Below are positions 1-9,736 of a stretch of DNA of 31,249 nucleotides, in pieces. Position 1 is the first letter of the stretch; each line of letters opens with the position of its first letter. The translations under genes and the position numbers were made by a program. This DNA is from JBOHTO01 sp050733695 (GTDB taxonomy: Bacteria; Gemmatimonadota; Gemmatimonadetes; Gemmatimonadales; Gemmatimonadaceae): the NCBI GenBank assembly GCA_050733695.1, contig JBOHTO010000167.1:1-31249 (forward strand), written 5' to 3'. Under the pieces are notes generated by a model, which saw only the letters and a list, made by a program, of their open reading frames with translations, was not told the DNA's origin and did not search any database.

Positions 1-107
1 GTCGACATCATAGAGCGATTCGCGAAGGGTCGCTTTCGCACTCACCCCTGGCGCAAGGGCGCTGGATTTGGTGTCGGTCGGGTGATTCCCGGTGACTGCC
101 GCCCAAT

Positions 108-147
108 CGCCCGCCCGTCGCCCGCCCGTCGCCCGCCCGTCGCCCGC
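108..147. repeat. 11-bp tandem repeat, about 3.6 copies
   Basis: The unit CGCCCGCCCGT occurs three times without interruption at 108-118, 119-129 and 130-140, followed by a partial fourth copy at 141-147. It lies about 95 bases upstream of the operator and promoter before atpA. Function unknown. The copy number could vary by replication slippage. Confidence 0.85.
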
Positions 148-225
148 CGCATCGGCCGCCCATCGGGCGCTTGGGCGAGCGCAGCTCTTGCGGTCGGGCA
201 GTTCCTGCGGGTCGACGGTGGAATC

Positions 226-260
226 TTGCTCGGCGCCAGACTTTGTGATATTTTTCACAA
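226..260 (+). promoter_or_regulatory. Candidate promoter with overlapping Rex/CRP-like operator before atpA
   Basis: A palindrome TTGTGA-N6-TCACAA lies at 243-260 with perfect 6-bp arms. The geometry matches both the Rex (NADH/NAD redox sensor) operator and the CRP/FNR-family TGTGA-N6-TCACA site. TTGCTC at 226-231, a 17-bp spacer and TATTTT at 249-254 form a plausible sigma-70-type promoter. Its -10 box is the spacer of the palindrome, so a bound protein would block RNA polymerase. Rex is known to control ATP synthase operons in some bacteria, for example streptomycetes. Which regulator binds here is inference. The atpA start follows about 100 bases downstream. Confidence 0.55.
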
Positions 261-361
261 GCGCACGGCCCACTCATGGTCGTGCGATCTGACGGTTGCG
301 AACCTGGGCCGACCCCTCGCCAGGCTCGCGGCACCACGATGGCCACTCCGACTCTCCCAAC

Positions 362-2041
<1,680 letters not shown>

Positions 2042-2044
2042 TCG

Positions 2045-2944
2045 ATGGCCAAAGGCCGTGAGCTCAAGGGGCGGATCAGGTCCGTCGAGAACACGCGCAA
2101 GATCACGCGCACCATGGAGATGGTCGCCACTTCCAAGATGAAGCGCGCCCAGGATCGCGTTGTCGCCGCACGCCCGTATGCGCGCGCCATCGCCGATGTC
2201 ATCGCGAACCTGTATTCGCCGGAGCTGGCCGAGCGCTTCCCGCTGCTGCGGCAGCCGGGCGCGGCGCGACCGGATGCAGGGCCGCGTCGTGCCGCGATCC
2301 TGCTTCTCTCATCCAACCGCGGTCTCGCGGGCGCTTTCAACGCGAATCTCATCCGAGAGGGACGCTCTCTCATAGCGCGGCTCGAAGGCGAGGGGAACCA
2401 GATCGAGCTGCATGTCGTTGGCCGCAAGGCACTCGGCTTCTTCCGTTACGTCGGCCGTGAGATCGCGTCGAGCCACACCGACGTCACCGATCGCCCGAGC
2501 GCCGGGGATGCAGCGAAACTCGTGGATGATCTCATGGCATCCTTCACCTCCGGAGCACTCGACTCGGTGCACGTCGTGTACGCGCGCTTCCAGTCCGCGC
2601 TGTCCACGCCGGCGACTGCCGAACGCATCCTCCCGATCGCGCCCCCCGAAGCCTCTGATGAAACCGGCGAAGGGACGCACAGACGGGACTATCTGCTCTT
2701 CCCCTCGGCGGAAGCCATACTCGATCAACTGCTGCCATCCTACGTGCGCAACACCGTGTACCGCGCGCTGGTGGAGACGGTAGCCGGTGAACAGGCATCC
2801 CGGCGCACTGCGATGAAGAACGCGACCGACAATGCGAGCGACATGATCAACGTCCTTCGCCGTAACTACAATCGCGCTCGACAGGCCCAGATCACACAGG
2901 AGATTGCAGAGATCGTGGGCGGTGCGGCGGCTCTCCAGGGGTGA
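2045..2944 (+). CDS. atpG: F1 ATP synthase subunit gamma
   Basis: This is the central rotor shaft of F1, coupling proton flow through F0 to conformational change in the alpha3beta3 ring. The N-terminal helix shows the family signature (KGRIRSVENTRKITRTMEMV, then SKMKRAQ). The C-terminal helix contains ASRRTAMKNATDNASDMI and ends IAEIVGGAAAL. Both antiparallel coiled-coil helices are therefore intact. At 299 residues it is slightly longer than the E. coli protein (287). It starts four bases after the atpA stop, so the two are almost certainly co-translated. A 70-base gap separates it from atpD. Confidence 0.98.
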   Translation: MAKGRELKGRIRSVENTRKITRTMEMVATSKMKRAQDRVVAARPYARAIADVIANLYSPELAERFPLLRQPGAARPDAGPRRAAILLLSSNRGLAGAFNANLIREGRSLIARLEGEGNQIELHVVGRKALGFFRYVGREIASSHTDVTDRPSAGDAAKLVDDLMASFTSGALDSVHVVYARFQSALSTPATAERILPIAPPEASDETGEGTHRRDYLLFPSAEAILDQLLPSYVRNTVYRALVETVAGEQASRRTAMKNATDNASDMINVLRRNYNRARQAQITQEIAEIVGGAAALQG

Positions 2945-3014
2945 GTTGCTACGACGTACCCTGAACTGATTCGCCTCTGATCAACGGATTCACACACATC
3001 AAGGATCGCACAAC

Positions 3015-4451
3015 ATGGCCGCTGCATCTGCTCCTCCCGTCAACGTAGGAAAGGTGGTCCAGGTCATCGGGCCCGTGCTCGACGTCGAGTTCGAGGCGGA
3101 GAACCTTCCCGAGATCTACAACGCGCTGGTGATCGAGGCGACGACGACGTCGGGCGAGTCTGTCAATGTCGTGTCGGAGGTACAGCAGCACATCGGGCGG
3201 AATCAGGTGCGCGCCGTCGCCATGTCCTCCACCGACGCCGTCGTGCGCGGAATGGACGTCACGGATACGGGATCGGCGATCACGGTCCCCGTGGGGGAGC
3301 ACGCGCTCGGCCGCATTCTCAACGTGCTCGGTGAGCCGGTCGATAACGGTGCTCCCATCCCCGCGGACGCGCTCCGCTGGCCGATTCACCGGGACAGCCC
3401 GCTGTTCGTGAATCTCGAACCGAAGACGGAGGTGTTCGAGACGGGTATCAAGGTCGTCGATCTCATCGCGCCTTTCGTGAAGGGCGGAAAGATCGGGCTC
3501 TTTGGCGGCGCCGGCGTCGGCAAGACGGTTGTCATCATGGAGCTCATCAACAACGTGGCCAAGGGACACGGCGGCCGGTCGGTGTTCTGCGGCGTGGGCG
3601 AGCGCACGCGCGAAGGAAACGACCTCTATCTGGAGATGAAGGAGTCCGGAGTTCTCGAGTCAGCGGCGCTCATCTACGGCCAGATGAACGAGCCGCCGGG
3701 CGCGCGCCTCCGCGTCGGCCTCACCGGGCTGACGGTCGCCGAGTATTTCCGGGACACCGAAGGCCAGGATGTTCTCGTCTTCATCGACAACATCTTCCGC
3801 TTCACTCAGGCCGGCTCCGAGGTCTCGGCGCTTCTTGGCCGAATGCCGAGCGCGGTGGGGTATCAGCCAACGCTTGCTACGGAAATGGGCCAGCTTCAGG
3901 AGAGAATCACGTCCACGCGCCAGGGCTCGATCACATCGGTACAGGCGATCTACGTTCCGGCAGACGACATCACGGACCCTGCGCCCGCCACCGCCTTCGC
4001 ACATCTGGACGCAACCGTCGTGCTCTCCCGGGCGATCACGGAGCTGGGTATCTACCCGGCAGTCGATCCGCTCGCGTCGTCGTCGCGCATCCTGGACCCG
4101 CAGTATATCGGCGCAAAGCACTATCGTGTGGCCACGGACGTGCAGAAGATCCTGCAACGCTACAAGGAGTTGCAGGACATCATTGCGATTCTCGGAATGG
4201 ATGAGCTCTCCGAGGACGACAAGAAGGTCGTTGGCCGGGCGCGGCGCATACAGCGCTTCATGTCGCAGCCCTTCGCGGTAGCCGAACAGTTCACCGGAAT
4301 CCCGGGCCAGTACGTCAAACTCGAGGAGACCATCACCTCGTTCGAGCGACTGGTCGCGGGCGAGTTCGATACCACACCGGAGCAGGCGTTCTTCATGGCC
4401 GGCGGAATCGATGATGTCGCCGAGAAGGCGAAGAAGATCGCGAGCGAGTGA
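3015..4451 (+). CDS. atpD: F1 ATP synthase subunit beta
   Basis: This is the catalytic subunit that forms ATP from ADP and phosphate. The P-loop GGAGVGKT is at residues 164-171, followed by the GERTREGNDLYLEM segment that contains the catalytic glutamate region. The C-terminal domain carries DELSEDD at 396-402, a conservative form of the DELSEED motif that contacts gamma. Length is 478 residues, with about 15 extra N-terminal residues relative to E. coli. The start at ATG 3015 is supported by AAGGAT about 9 bases upstream. The gene ends nine bases before atpC. Confidence 0.98.
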   Translation: MAAASAPPVNVGKVVQVIGPVLDVEFEAENLPEIYNALVIEATTTSGESVNVVSEVQQHIGRNQVRAVAMSSTDAVVRGMDVTDTGSAITVPVGEHALGRILNVLGEPVDNGAPIPADALRWPIHRDSPLFVNLEPKTEVFETGIKVVDLIAPFVKGGKIGLFGGAGVGKTVVIMELINNVAKGHGGRSVFCGVGERTREGNDLYLEMKESGVLESAALIYGQMNEPPGARLRVGLTGLTVAEYFRDTEGQDVLVFIDNIFRFTQAGSEVSALLGRMPSAVGYQPTLATEMGQLQERITSTRQGSITSVQAIYVPADDITDPAPATAFAHLDATVVLSRAITELGIYPAVDPLASSSRILDPQYIGAKHYRVATDVQKILQRYKELQDIIAILGMDELSEDDKKVVGRARRIQRFMSQPFAVAEQFTGIPGQYVKLEETITSFERLVAGEFDTTPEQAFFMAGGIDDVAEKAKKIASE

Positions 4452-4460
4452 GGTGGGTAC

Positions 4461-4712
4461 ATGCTGAGGGTCTCCGTGATATCGCCCGAGAGGATCGTTT
4501 TCGAAGGAGAGACGGAGGGCGTTGTCGCGCCGGCCTTCGATGGCGAAGTCGGCATTCTCACGGGCCATGCCCCGATGGTCACCCTGCTCGGCAAGGGTGA
4601 GCTTCGCCTCGGGCAGGAGGGGTCCGCCAGGCGCTTCACCATCGAGGGTGGCTTCCTGGAGGTGTCGGACGATGTTGTGCGCATCGTGACCGGGACCGTG
4701 AGCGACGGATGA
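4461..4712 (+). CDS. atpC: F1 ATP synthase subunit epsilon, short form
   Basis: Epsilon sits at the foot of gamma and joins it to the c-ring. The 83 residues form the complete N-terminal beta-sandwich, with typical ISPERIVFEGE, GEVGILTGHAPMVTLL and FTIEGGFLEVSDD segments. The C-terminal two-helix domain (about 50 residues in E. coli epsilon, total 139) is absent. That domain is the one that inserts into F1 and inhibits ATP hydrolysis. Short epsilons of this type are known, for example in Chlorobi. AGGTGGG just upstream is a good ribosome-binding site for ATG 4461. The stop codon overlaps the next start as ATGA. Confidence 0.95.
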   Translation: MLRVSVISPERIVFEGETEGVVAPAFDGEVGILTGHAPMVTLLGKGELRLGQEGSARRFTIEGGFLEVSDDVVRIVTGTVSDG

Positions 4713-5425
4713 CTGCGGCTCGTGCATCGCGAAGCGCGGTGACCGTCGCGGGCAAGATGTATCGAAACGTGGGCCGCGTTGGTGCTGCCCTGATCGGCGT
4801 CGCGGCGCTCGCAGGCGCATCTGCGAACATTGCCAGCGCGCAGATGCTCGGACTGCCGGTGCTTCAGAATGCGTTTGCCAATCCCGGCTTCACGGGGGCG
4901 GTGAACTACGGAGAAAGCGGCGAGACGCTCGCCTACGGCGTGGCCGGCGCATGGGCACCTGCAAGCGCCCGGATCCAGGTGAGCGGCGGAGTGGCGCGCT
5001 TCGATCCCGACAGCGTGGCGGACGCCGTTGCCTACGCTGCACGCGTCAGCGTCCCGGTGCTATCACTGACGCAGACGAAGAGCGTTGGGCTGGCGGCGTT
5101 CGCGGGAGCAGGGGGGGCGCGCTTCGACGATGAGGCGAGGGCGCTCAGCCTCGCAGTCGGCGCGGCGATCGGATACCGCTGGGCAGCGAATCGGCGCGCC
5201 CTCTCCGTCTACGCCAGTCCATCATATCGCTGGGAGCGGTATACACCCGCGGAAGGCGCCCGCACTGTCGCGGGCGTTGTCCGTCTCGCACTCGGCTTTG
5301 ACATCGCGATCACGCGTTCGATCGGGATGACGATCGGGTACGAGCTCGGCAAGACCGTTGAGCAGGGCGAGCCCGGTCCCACCGGAGGCATCTTCGGTGC
5401 CGGGCTGTCGTACTCGTTTCGGTGA
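4709..5425 (+). CDS. Predicted outer-membrane beta-barrel protein
   Basis: The 238-residue protein has a basic N terminus, a hydrophobic segment (GAALIGVAALAGASA) and a likely signal peptidase site near ASAQ at about residue 45. Alternating short beta-strands fill the rest, ending in GAGLSYSFR, an aromatic-rich terminus typical of outer-membrane barrels. ATG 4709 overlaps the atpC stop as ATGA, which suggests translational coupling. A second in-frame ATG at 4757 would give a more usual signal peptide length and is a fair alternative start. No named family is recognised. Its place behind F1 genes probably reflects gene order rather than shared function. Confidence 0.75.
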   Translation: MTAARASRSAVTVAGKMYRNVGRVGAALIGVAALAGASANIASAQMLGLPVLQNAFANPGFTGAVNYGESGETLAYGVAGAWAPASARIQVSGGVARFDPDSVADAVAYAARVSVPVLSLTQTKSVGLAAFAGAGGARFDDEARALSLAVGAAIGYRWAANRRALSVYASPSYRWERYTPAEGARTVAGVVRLALGFDIAITRSIGMTIGYELGKTVEQGEPGPTGGIFGAGLSYSFR

Positions 5426-5501
5426 AACGCGCTGGTCGGCACCAGTGAATGGCTTGCATCTTGCCCGTTTCCGGACATTTGAACCCGCCACGGCCACGAA
5501 C

Positions 5502-5900
5502 ATGAGCGCAGCGACCAACCCGCAGATCCTTGTGGTTGACGACAATCACGACAACGCCGAGATAATGAAGCAGTATCTCGAGGCGCACGGTTATCCCATT
5601 CAGGTCGCGCACGATGGGGACGAGGCGCTGACGCGCTTCGAGAGCATGCAGCCCGACATTGTCCTGCTCGATGTCATGATGCCGGGTCGCGATGGCTGGG
5701 AGGTCTGCCGGCTGATGAAGCAGCATCCCACACTGGGGAAACGCGTGCGCATAATCATGGTGACTGCTCTGGGCGAGTGGGAGGACAAGCAGGAGGCGCT
5801 CAAGACGGGTGCCGATGACTACGTCGAGAAACCCTTCGATCTGGCCAGACTCGTGGCGACGGTCAGGAGAAACGCCGCCAAGCTGCCCTCCCCGGCGTGA
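5502..5900 (+). CDS. Single-domain response regulator (CheY-like receiver)
   Basis: The 132 residues are one receiver domain and nothing else. The acidic pair D13/D14, the phospho-acceptor D57 (LLDVMMPG), the switch residue T88 (MVTALG) and K110 (VEKPF) are all present, so it should be phosphorylatable. With no output domain it must act through a partner. The start chosen is ATG 5502 (MSAATNPQILVVDD). Upstream in-frame codons reach 5358 but overlap the barrel gene and do not resemble a receiver. The next gene, an EAL protein 25 bases downstream, is an obvious candidate partner. No histidine kinase is visible in the window. Confidence 0.93.
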   Translation: MSAATNPQILVVDDNHDNAEIMKQYLEAHGYPIQVAHDGDEALTRFESMQPDIVLLDVMMPGRDGWEVCRLMKQHPTLGKRVRIIMVTALGEWEDKQEALKTGADDYVEKPFDLARLVATVRRNAAKLPSPA

Positions 5901-5925
5901 TCTCCTCCACGATTCACCTCCCGGC

Positions 5926-7587
5926 ATGAGCGACTCGCTGCTTCTCACGGACGGCGTGGAGGCGTCCGTGGCGGAGGCGATCGTGCAGTTGCCCGGATGG
6001 ACCGAGCGGGTGATGGGCGAGCGCGAACTCGCGGCAGCGCTCATGGATGAGAGCAGCGCCCGCGCGGTACTGACGGCAACGGAGAACCCCAACGCACTCA
6101 GGGATATCGTGGCCGCCGCGCGGCGCAGGGGAGTGCCGGTGATCGTCGGCTGCCGGGACGAGACCGCCCGCCGTCGCGCGGTCGAGCTTCGCGTTGACGA
6201 GTGGTTCCGCATGCCCTCGGACGCAGGTGAAGTGGGCGCGCGAATTCGTTCCGCCGTGGCTCGTGTGATGCCCGCCCATCAGGCCTCCGCCGACGCCGCC
6301 GATCGCGTCGAGTACGAGCAGATGCTGTACGACTTCCTCACCGGCCTTCCGACGCTGCCGGTGATGATCGAACGCTCCCGCGCGCTCATCAAGGACCGCG
6401 GCGAGCTCGTCGTGATGTACTTCAATTTCGTTCGCTATTCGAAGATCGAGGAAATCTACGGCTGGGAAAAGCTGGACGCCGTGCTGGAGACCACCGCGAC
6501 GGTGATTCGCGAATTTCTCGACAGCAGTCCCCAGACGGCGTCGCGTGTGCTCCTCAGTTTCACGAACGACGACGACTTCATCTTCTTCCATGTTCCCCCA
6601 CCCGGTGTCGAAGCGACTACCGATGCGGAGCTGACCGAGCTCGTCGGCGAGTTGCAGGAGCGCGTCGCGACACGCATCGAGGCGGAGCACGGCGATGACG
6701 TTGCCGCGCTGTTCGATATCTACGTGGGGCGCGCGCATGTCTATTACAACCCCAAGATACGCCTCGAGCGACTCATCTACCGCGGGATCCGCGAGGCGGC
6801 GAACGCCGCCAAGAGCGTCGAGGAACGCGAGAGGGCACGCAAGGTCTCCGACCTGCGCTCCAGCATCCGCGATCGACTCGTCTATGTCGATTATCACCCG
6901 ATCGTGGAAGCCGAGACGCGGCGCATCTTCGGCTACGAAGCGCTCGCCAGGGGCGTGCTGCGCAGTCTCAGAAGTCCGGAGGTGATGTTCGAGGTTGCCG
7001 CCGAGGCGGATATGATCTGGGAACTCAGCCGGCTCTGCCGCGGTCGCGCAATCGAAGCGATGACAGCCCGCCTCGGTCCGGGCGAACTCCTGTTCCTGAA
7101 TATCGACCCGCACGACTTTGCCGACCCCGATTTCAACGAGGATTCCCTTGTCGCCGCAGACAGGGTCGTCATCGAGATCACCGAGCGCACGGCAATCAAG
7201 GATTATCCCAAGTTCCGCGAACGACTGCAGGCGTTCAGGGAGCGCGGCTTCCGCTTCGCAGTGGACGACGCAGGCAGCGGCTATGCCGGCCTTGGGTCGA
7301 TCGCCAATCTCGAGCCCGATTTCATCAAGCTCGACTTCTCGCTCATCAACTGCATCGACACCAACTTCATCAAGCAGAATCTTGTCGAGACGATGGTCCG
7401 CTTCGCCAACGACCACGGCGCTACCGTGATCGCGGAGGGAGTCGAAAGGGCCGAGGAGTTCGAGACCGTGAAAGGACTGGGCGTGCACCTCGTGCAGGGG
7501 TTCTATCTGCACCGCCCAACCGGCTCGGCTGCTGCCCAGGGAGCCGGTGCCACCACCGGTGCGTCGCCGATAGAATCCGGCTCGTAA
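5926..7587 (+). CDS. Degenerate GGDEF / EAL-domain protein, likely c-di-GMP phosphodiesterase
   Basis: The 553 residues read as three parts. Residues 1-120 are a receiver-like fold without obvious phosphorylation residues. Residues 130-300 are a GGDEF domain whose signature is replaced by TNDDDF (213-218), so it should not make c-di-GMP. Residues 315-535 are an EAL domain. The EAL domain keeps E338 (EAL), N392, E420, the D447/D448 pair, K468, E504 and Q524, so hydrolysis of c-di-GMP is expected. The usual DDFGSG motif reads DDAGSG. Start ATG 5926 (MSDSLLL) follows the response regulator by 25 bases; an upstream open frame to 5809 overlaps that gene and is rejected. No strong ribosome-binding site is visible. 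Confidence 0.9.
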   Translation: MSDSLLLTDGVEASVAEAIVQLPGWTERVMGERELAAALMDESSARAVLTATENPNALRDIVAAARRRGVPVIVGCRDETARRRAVELRVDEWFRMPSDAGEVGARIRSAVARVMPAHQASADAADRVEYEQMLYDFLTGLPTLPVMIERSRALIKDRGELVVMYFNFVRYSKIEEIYGWEKLDAVLETTATVIREFLDSSPQTASRVLLSFTNDDDFIFFHVPPPGVEATTDAELTELVGELQERVATRIEAEHGDDVAALFDIYVGRAHVYYNPKIRLERLIYRGIREAANAAKSVEERERARKVSDLRSSIRDRLVYVDYHPIVEAETRRIFGYEALARGVLRSLRSPEVMFEVAAEADMIWELSRLCRGRAIEAMTARLGPGELLFLNIDPHDFADPDFNEDSLVAADRVVIEITERTAIKDYPKFRERLQAFRERGFRFAVDDAGSGYAGLGSIANLEPDFIKLDFSLINCIDTNFIKQNLVETMVRFANDHGATVIAEGVERAEEFETVKGLGVHLVQGFYLHRPTGSAAAQGAGATTGASPIESGS

Positions 7588-7627
7588 GGCACAGAAGCCG
7601 TCGATCGTGACTGCCCACTCCGCCCGG

Positions 7628-8917
7628 TCAATCGCGGAGCAGGCGACGGACCAGCGCGAACGAACGCGCTGTCGCTCCCAGACCGGCGCGCACGACCGTC
7701 CGCGCCCGCCTGCCCGCCTCATCGCGCGAGCTCCCGTTGCCCAGCCACTCATCGAGTCGCGCGACGATCTCTCCTTGCGTGCGAACGGCGGCGGCCCCTT
7801 CCGCGGAGAGCAGCAGGGCGGCGTCGCGGCTGCTGCCATTGCGGGGCCCGAAGAGCACAGGGACGCCAAACGCCGCGGGCTCGATCACCGAGTGCAACCC
7901 CGCCCGGTGGAATCCTCCCCCGACGTACGCCACGTCCGCGAGCGCGTAGAGATCGCCGAGCACGCCGACCCTGTCCACCAGAACCACGTCCGCCGTGTCG
8001 GCCTCCGCCGCGCCGAGCCGAGCCAGTCGCAGTCCACTGGCGGCGCCCCATTGTTCCACGGCGACAAGAGCACGCTCGGTCGGTTCGTGTGGCGCAATGA
8101 TGAGCCGCGCGCCGCGCGTCCGCAGAGCGCGCCACGCGCCAAGGAGCGGCTTCTCATCGGCAGGCCACGTGGACCCTGCAACGAGCGTCGGACGAGCAGA
8201 TGCGAGCGGTGCGAGCAGCGCACCCTTGCGATCCGTGTGTTCGACACGCCGCCAGACCTGATCGTAGCGCGTATCGCCCGTGACCATTATGGCGTCGCGC
8301 CGGGCGCCTATCTCCACGAGCCGCTCTGCGTCGACCGCGTCGACCGCGCCCACTGCATCTATCCTCGCGTACGCCTCGCGCAGAAGGCTCCGGCCGATGT
8401 GCGACAGGCGCGACGATCGCGGTGCGACCGTGGCGCTGATGAGGCCGAGGCGCACTCCACGAACCGACGCTCGCTCGGTGAGCAGGGGCCAGACGTCGAG
8501 CTTGCTGTACACGAGCGCCGTCGGTCGCAGTGCCGACAGGACCGACTCCACATCGCCCGGTGTATCGAACGGGAGCATCTGACGAAAGTCGACTGCCAGC
8601 GAACCGGCGAAGCGTTCGGCGCTCGGCGAGAAGTACGTGTAGGCGAGCTGAGTGTCCGGCAGTTCGGATCGCACGATCTCCAGAACCGGACGCGCCTGAA
8701 GGCCTTCCCCTACCGACGGTGCGTGCAGCCAGAGCAGGGGTCGCGATGCGTCGCGATGCAGCGTTCCCCACGCCGCGTAGATCGGACGCAGCCCGGCTCG
8801 TGCACGCAGCCCGCGAACGAGCTTGCCGCCCGGTGCCCTGAGGAGTCCGGAGACAGCCGAGCCTGCTCGAGCCAGTTGGCCGGCGCCCAGGTACGCGAAT
8901 CGGTAGAGTGGGTGCAC
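7628..8917 (-). CDS. waaA: 3-deoxy-D-manno-octulosonic acid (Kdo) transferase
   Basis: This glycosyltransferase adds Kdo from CMP-Kdo to lipid A at the inner face of the cytoplasmic membrane, building the LPS inner core. Family signatures are clear: HAPSVGE with the putative catalytic base E71 (HAVSVGE in many homologs), AGSTWPADE, PHEPTER, VGVLGDLY, and YVGGGFHRAGLHSVIEPAAF for CMP binding. At 429 residues it is about full length. The start is a GTG at 8917 and lacks a clear Shine-Dalgarno. It is the last gene of a three-gene minus-strand operon, converging on the EAL gene with only 40 bases between stops. It shows that the host makes LPS. Confidence 0.93.
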   Translation of the reverse strand: MHPLYRFAYLGAGQLARAGSAVSGLLRAPGGKLVRGLRARAGLRPIYAAWGTLHRDASRPLLWLHAPSVGEGLQARPVLEIVRSELPDTQLAYTYFSPSAERFAGSLAVDFRQMLPFDTPGDVESVLSALRPTALVYSKLDVWPLLTERASVRGVRLGLISATVAPRSSRLSHIGRSLLREAYARIDAVGAVDAVDAERLVEIGARRDAIMVTGDTRYDQVWRRVEHTDRKGALLAPLASARPTLVAGSTWPADEKPLLGAWRALRTRGARLIIAPHEPTERALVAVEQWGAASGLRLARLGAAEADTADVVLVDRVGVLGDLYALADVAYVGGGFHRAGLHSVIEPAAFGVPVLFGPRNGSSRDAALLLSAEGAAAVRTQGEIVARLDEWLGNGSSRDEAGRRARTVVRAGLGATARSFALVRRLLRD

Positions 8918-8963
8918 AACGGCGACTTCGCGGGCGGCCGGCCGGAACTATCGGTGAACCGTC

Positions 8964-9728
8964 CTACGATGCGGAGCTGTCCGATCCTGCTGTTGCGATG
9001 GCAGCCAGCATCTCGTCGAGAACCCTTCGGAAGTTCTGGATCGGTTGCGCCCCGACGAGCATCGCCTTTTCGACGGACGCGTACGATGTGTCTGCCATGA
9101 TCAGGAACGAAGGTGTCGAGTTCACTCCAGTCGCCACCGCACGGTCGTAGTCGGACTGGATGAGCGGACGCATGACGTCCGATGTCAGACATGCGTCCCA
9201 CGTCGCGATGTCCAGTCCGGTCACGCGGGCAAGGGAGTCCAGCAACGGCTGTACATCCTGGAGGCCGGTCCACTGGAGCTGTGTGGAGAAGATCGCGTCG
9301 TGCATCGGCCAGAAGGCGTCCTGCGCCGCGGCGCACATTGCCGCCTCGGCCGTCGGCCAGGCATGGCGGTGGTTGGGAAGCGGCAGGTTGAGATATGCGA
9401 GCCGTACCTTGCCGGTCTCCACATACTCCTGCTTCAGCAAAGGGTACGTCGACTCGTGAAAGTCGCGGCAGTAGGGGCACTGGAAATCGCTCACCTCCAC
9501 CACCCAGATTGGTGCGTCCTCGGCACCGGCCACTCTTGCGCCATCGGCGCGTTCGACGCGAGGATCGATGTCGTTCGTCACCGGCGACGCGCCAACGCCT
9601 TCGCCTCCGCCGGCCCGGGCGGTGCGCTGCGCCGGATCGGCAGGACCGCACCCCAGGAGCAGGAGCACGCCAAGCGCGGTGCCAGTTCGCCGCAGGCGCG
9701 GCGACGGCCGAAAGATGGACGGGGTCAT
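8964..9728 (-). CDS. DsbA/BdbD-like thioredoxin-fold lipoprotein
   Basis: This is a predicted periplasmic thiol-disulfide oxidoreductase anchored as a lipoprotein. The signal peptide ends in a lipobox with the lipidated cysteine at C27 (LLLLGC). The active-site CPYC is at residues 84-87 within EVSDFQCPYCRDFH. The DsbA helical insertion (AEAAMCAAAQDAFWPMHDAIF) and the cis-proline loop (NSTPSFLI) are both present. It has 254 residues. It may form disulfides in secreted proteins; the AgmX-type domains encoded elsewhere in this window carry paired cysteines, though that link is inference. It starts 8 bases after the upstream gene stops and lies 46 bases before waaA. Confidence 0.9.
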   Translation of the reverse strand: MTPSIFRPSPRLRRTGTALGVLLLLGCGPADPAQRTARAGGGEGVGASPVTNDIDPRVERADGARVAGAEDAPIWVVEVSDFQCPYCRDFHESTYPLLKQEYVETGKVRLAYLNLPLPNHRHAWPTAEAAMCAAAQDAFWPMHDAIFSTQLQWTGLQDVQPLLDSLARVTGLDIATWDACLTSDVMRPLIQSDYDRAVATGVNSTPSFLIMADTSYASVEKAMLVGAQPIQNFRRVLDEMLAAIATAGSDSSAS

Positions 9729-9736
9729 GTCGCGTT

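Larger units (their letters stand above)
1..361. other. Non-coding leader upstream of the F1 ATP synthase genes
   Basis: No gene is convincing in this 361-base stretch. One frame stays open from base 1 to 417, but its product is a low-complexity Arg/Pro/Ala string made by the tandem repeat and it runs into atpA in another frame. The region holds an 11-bp tandem repeat, then a candidate promoter with a palindromic operator, then about 100 bases of untranslated leader. The delta subunit gene (atpH), often directly before atpA, is not seen here. It could lie to the left of the window. Confidence 0.6.

Noticed and set aside
7588..7627. Bidirectional terminator between the convergent EAL gene and waaA
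   Set aside because: I could not find an inverted repeat with a T-tract in these 40 bases.
7607..9100. 497-residue plus-strand frame across waaA and the DsbA-like gene
   Set aside because: It spans two well-supported minus-strand genes and has Arg/Ser/Gln-rich composition with no recognisable fold.
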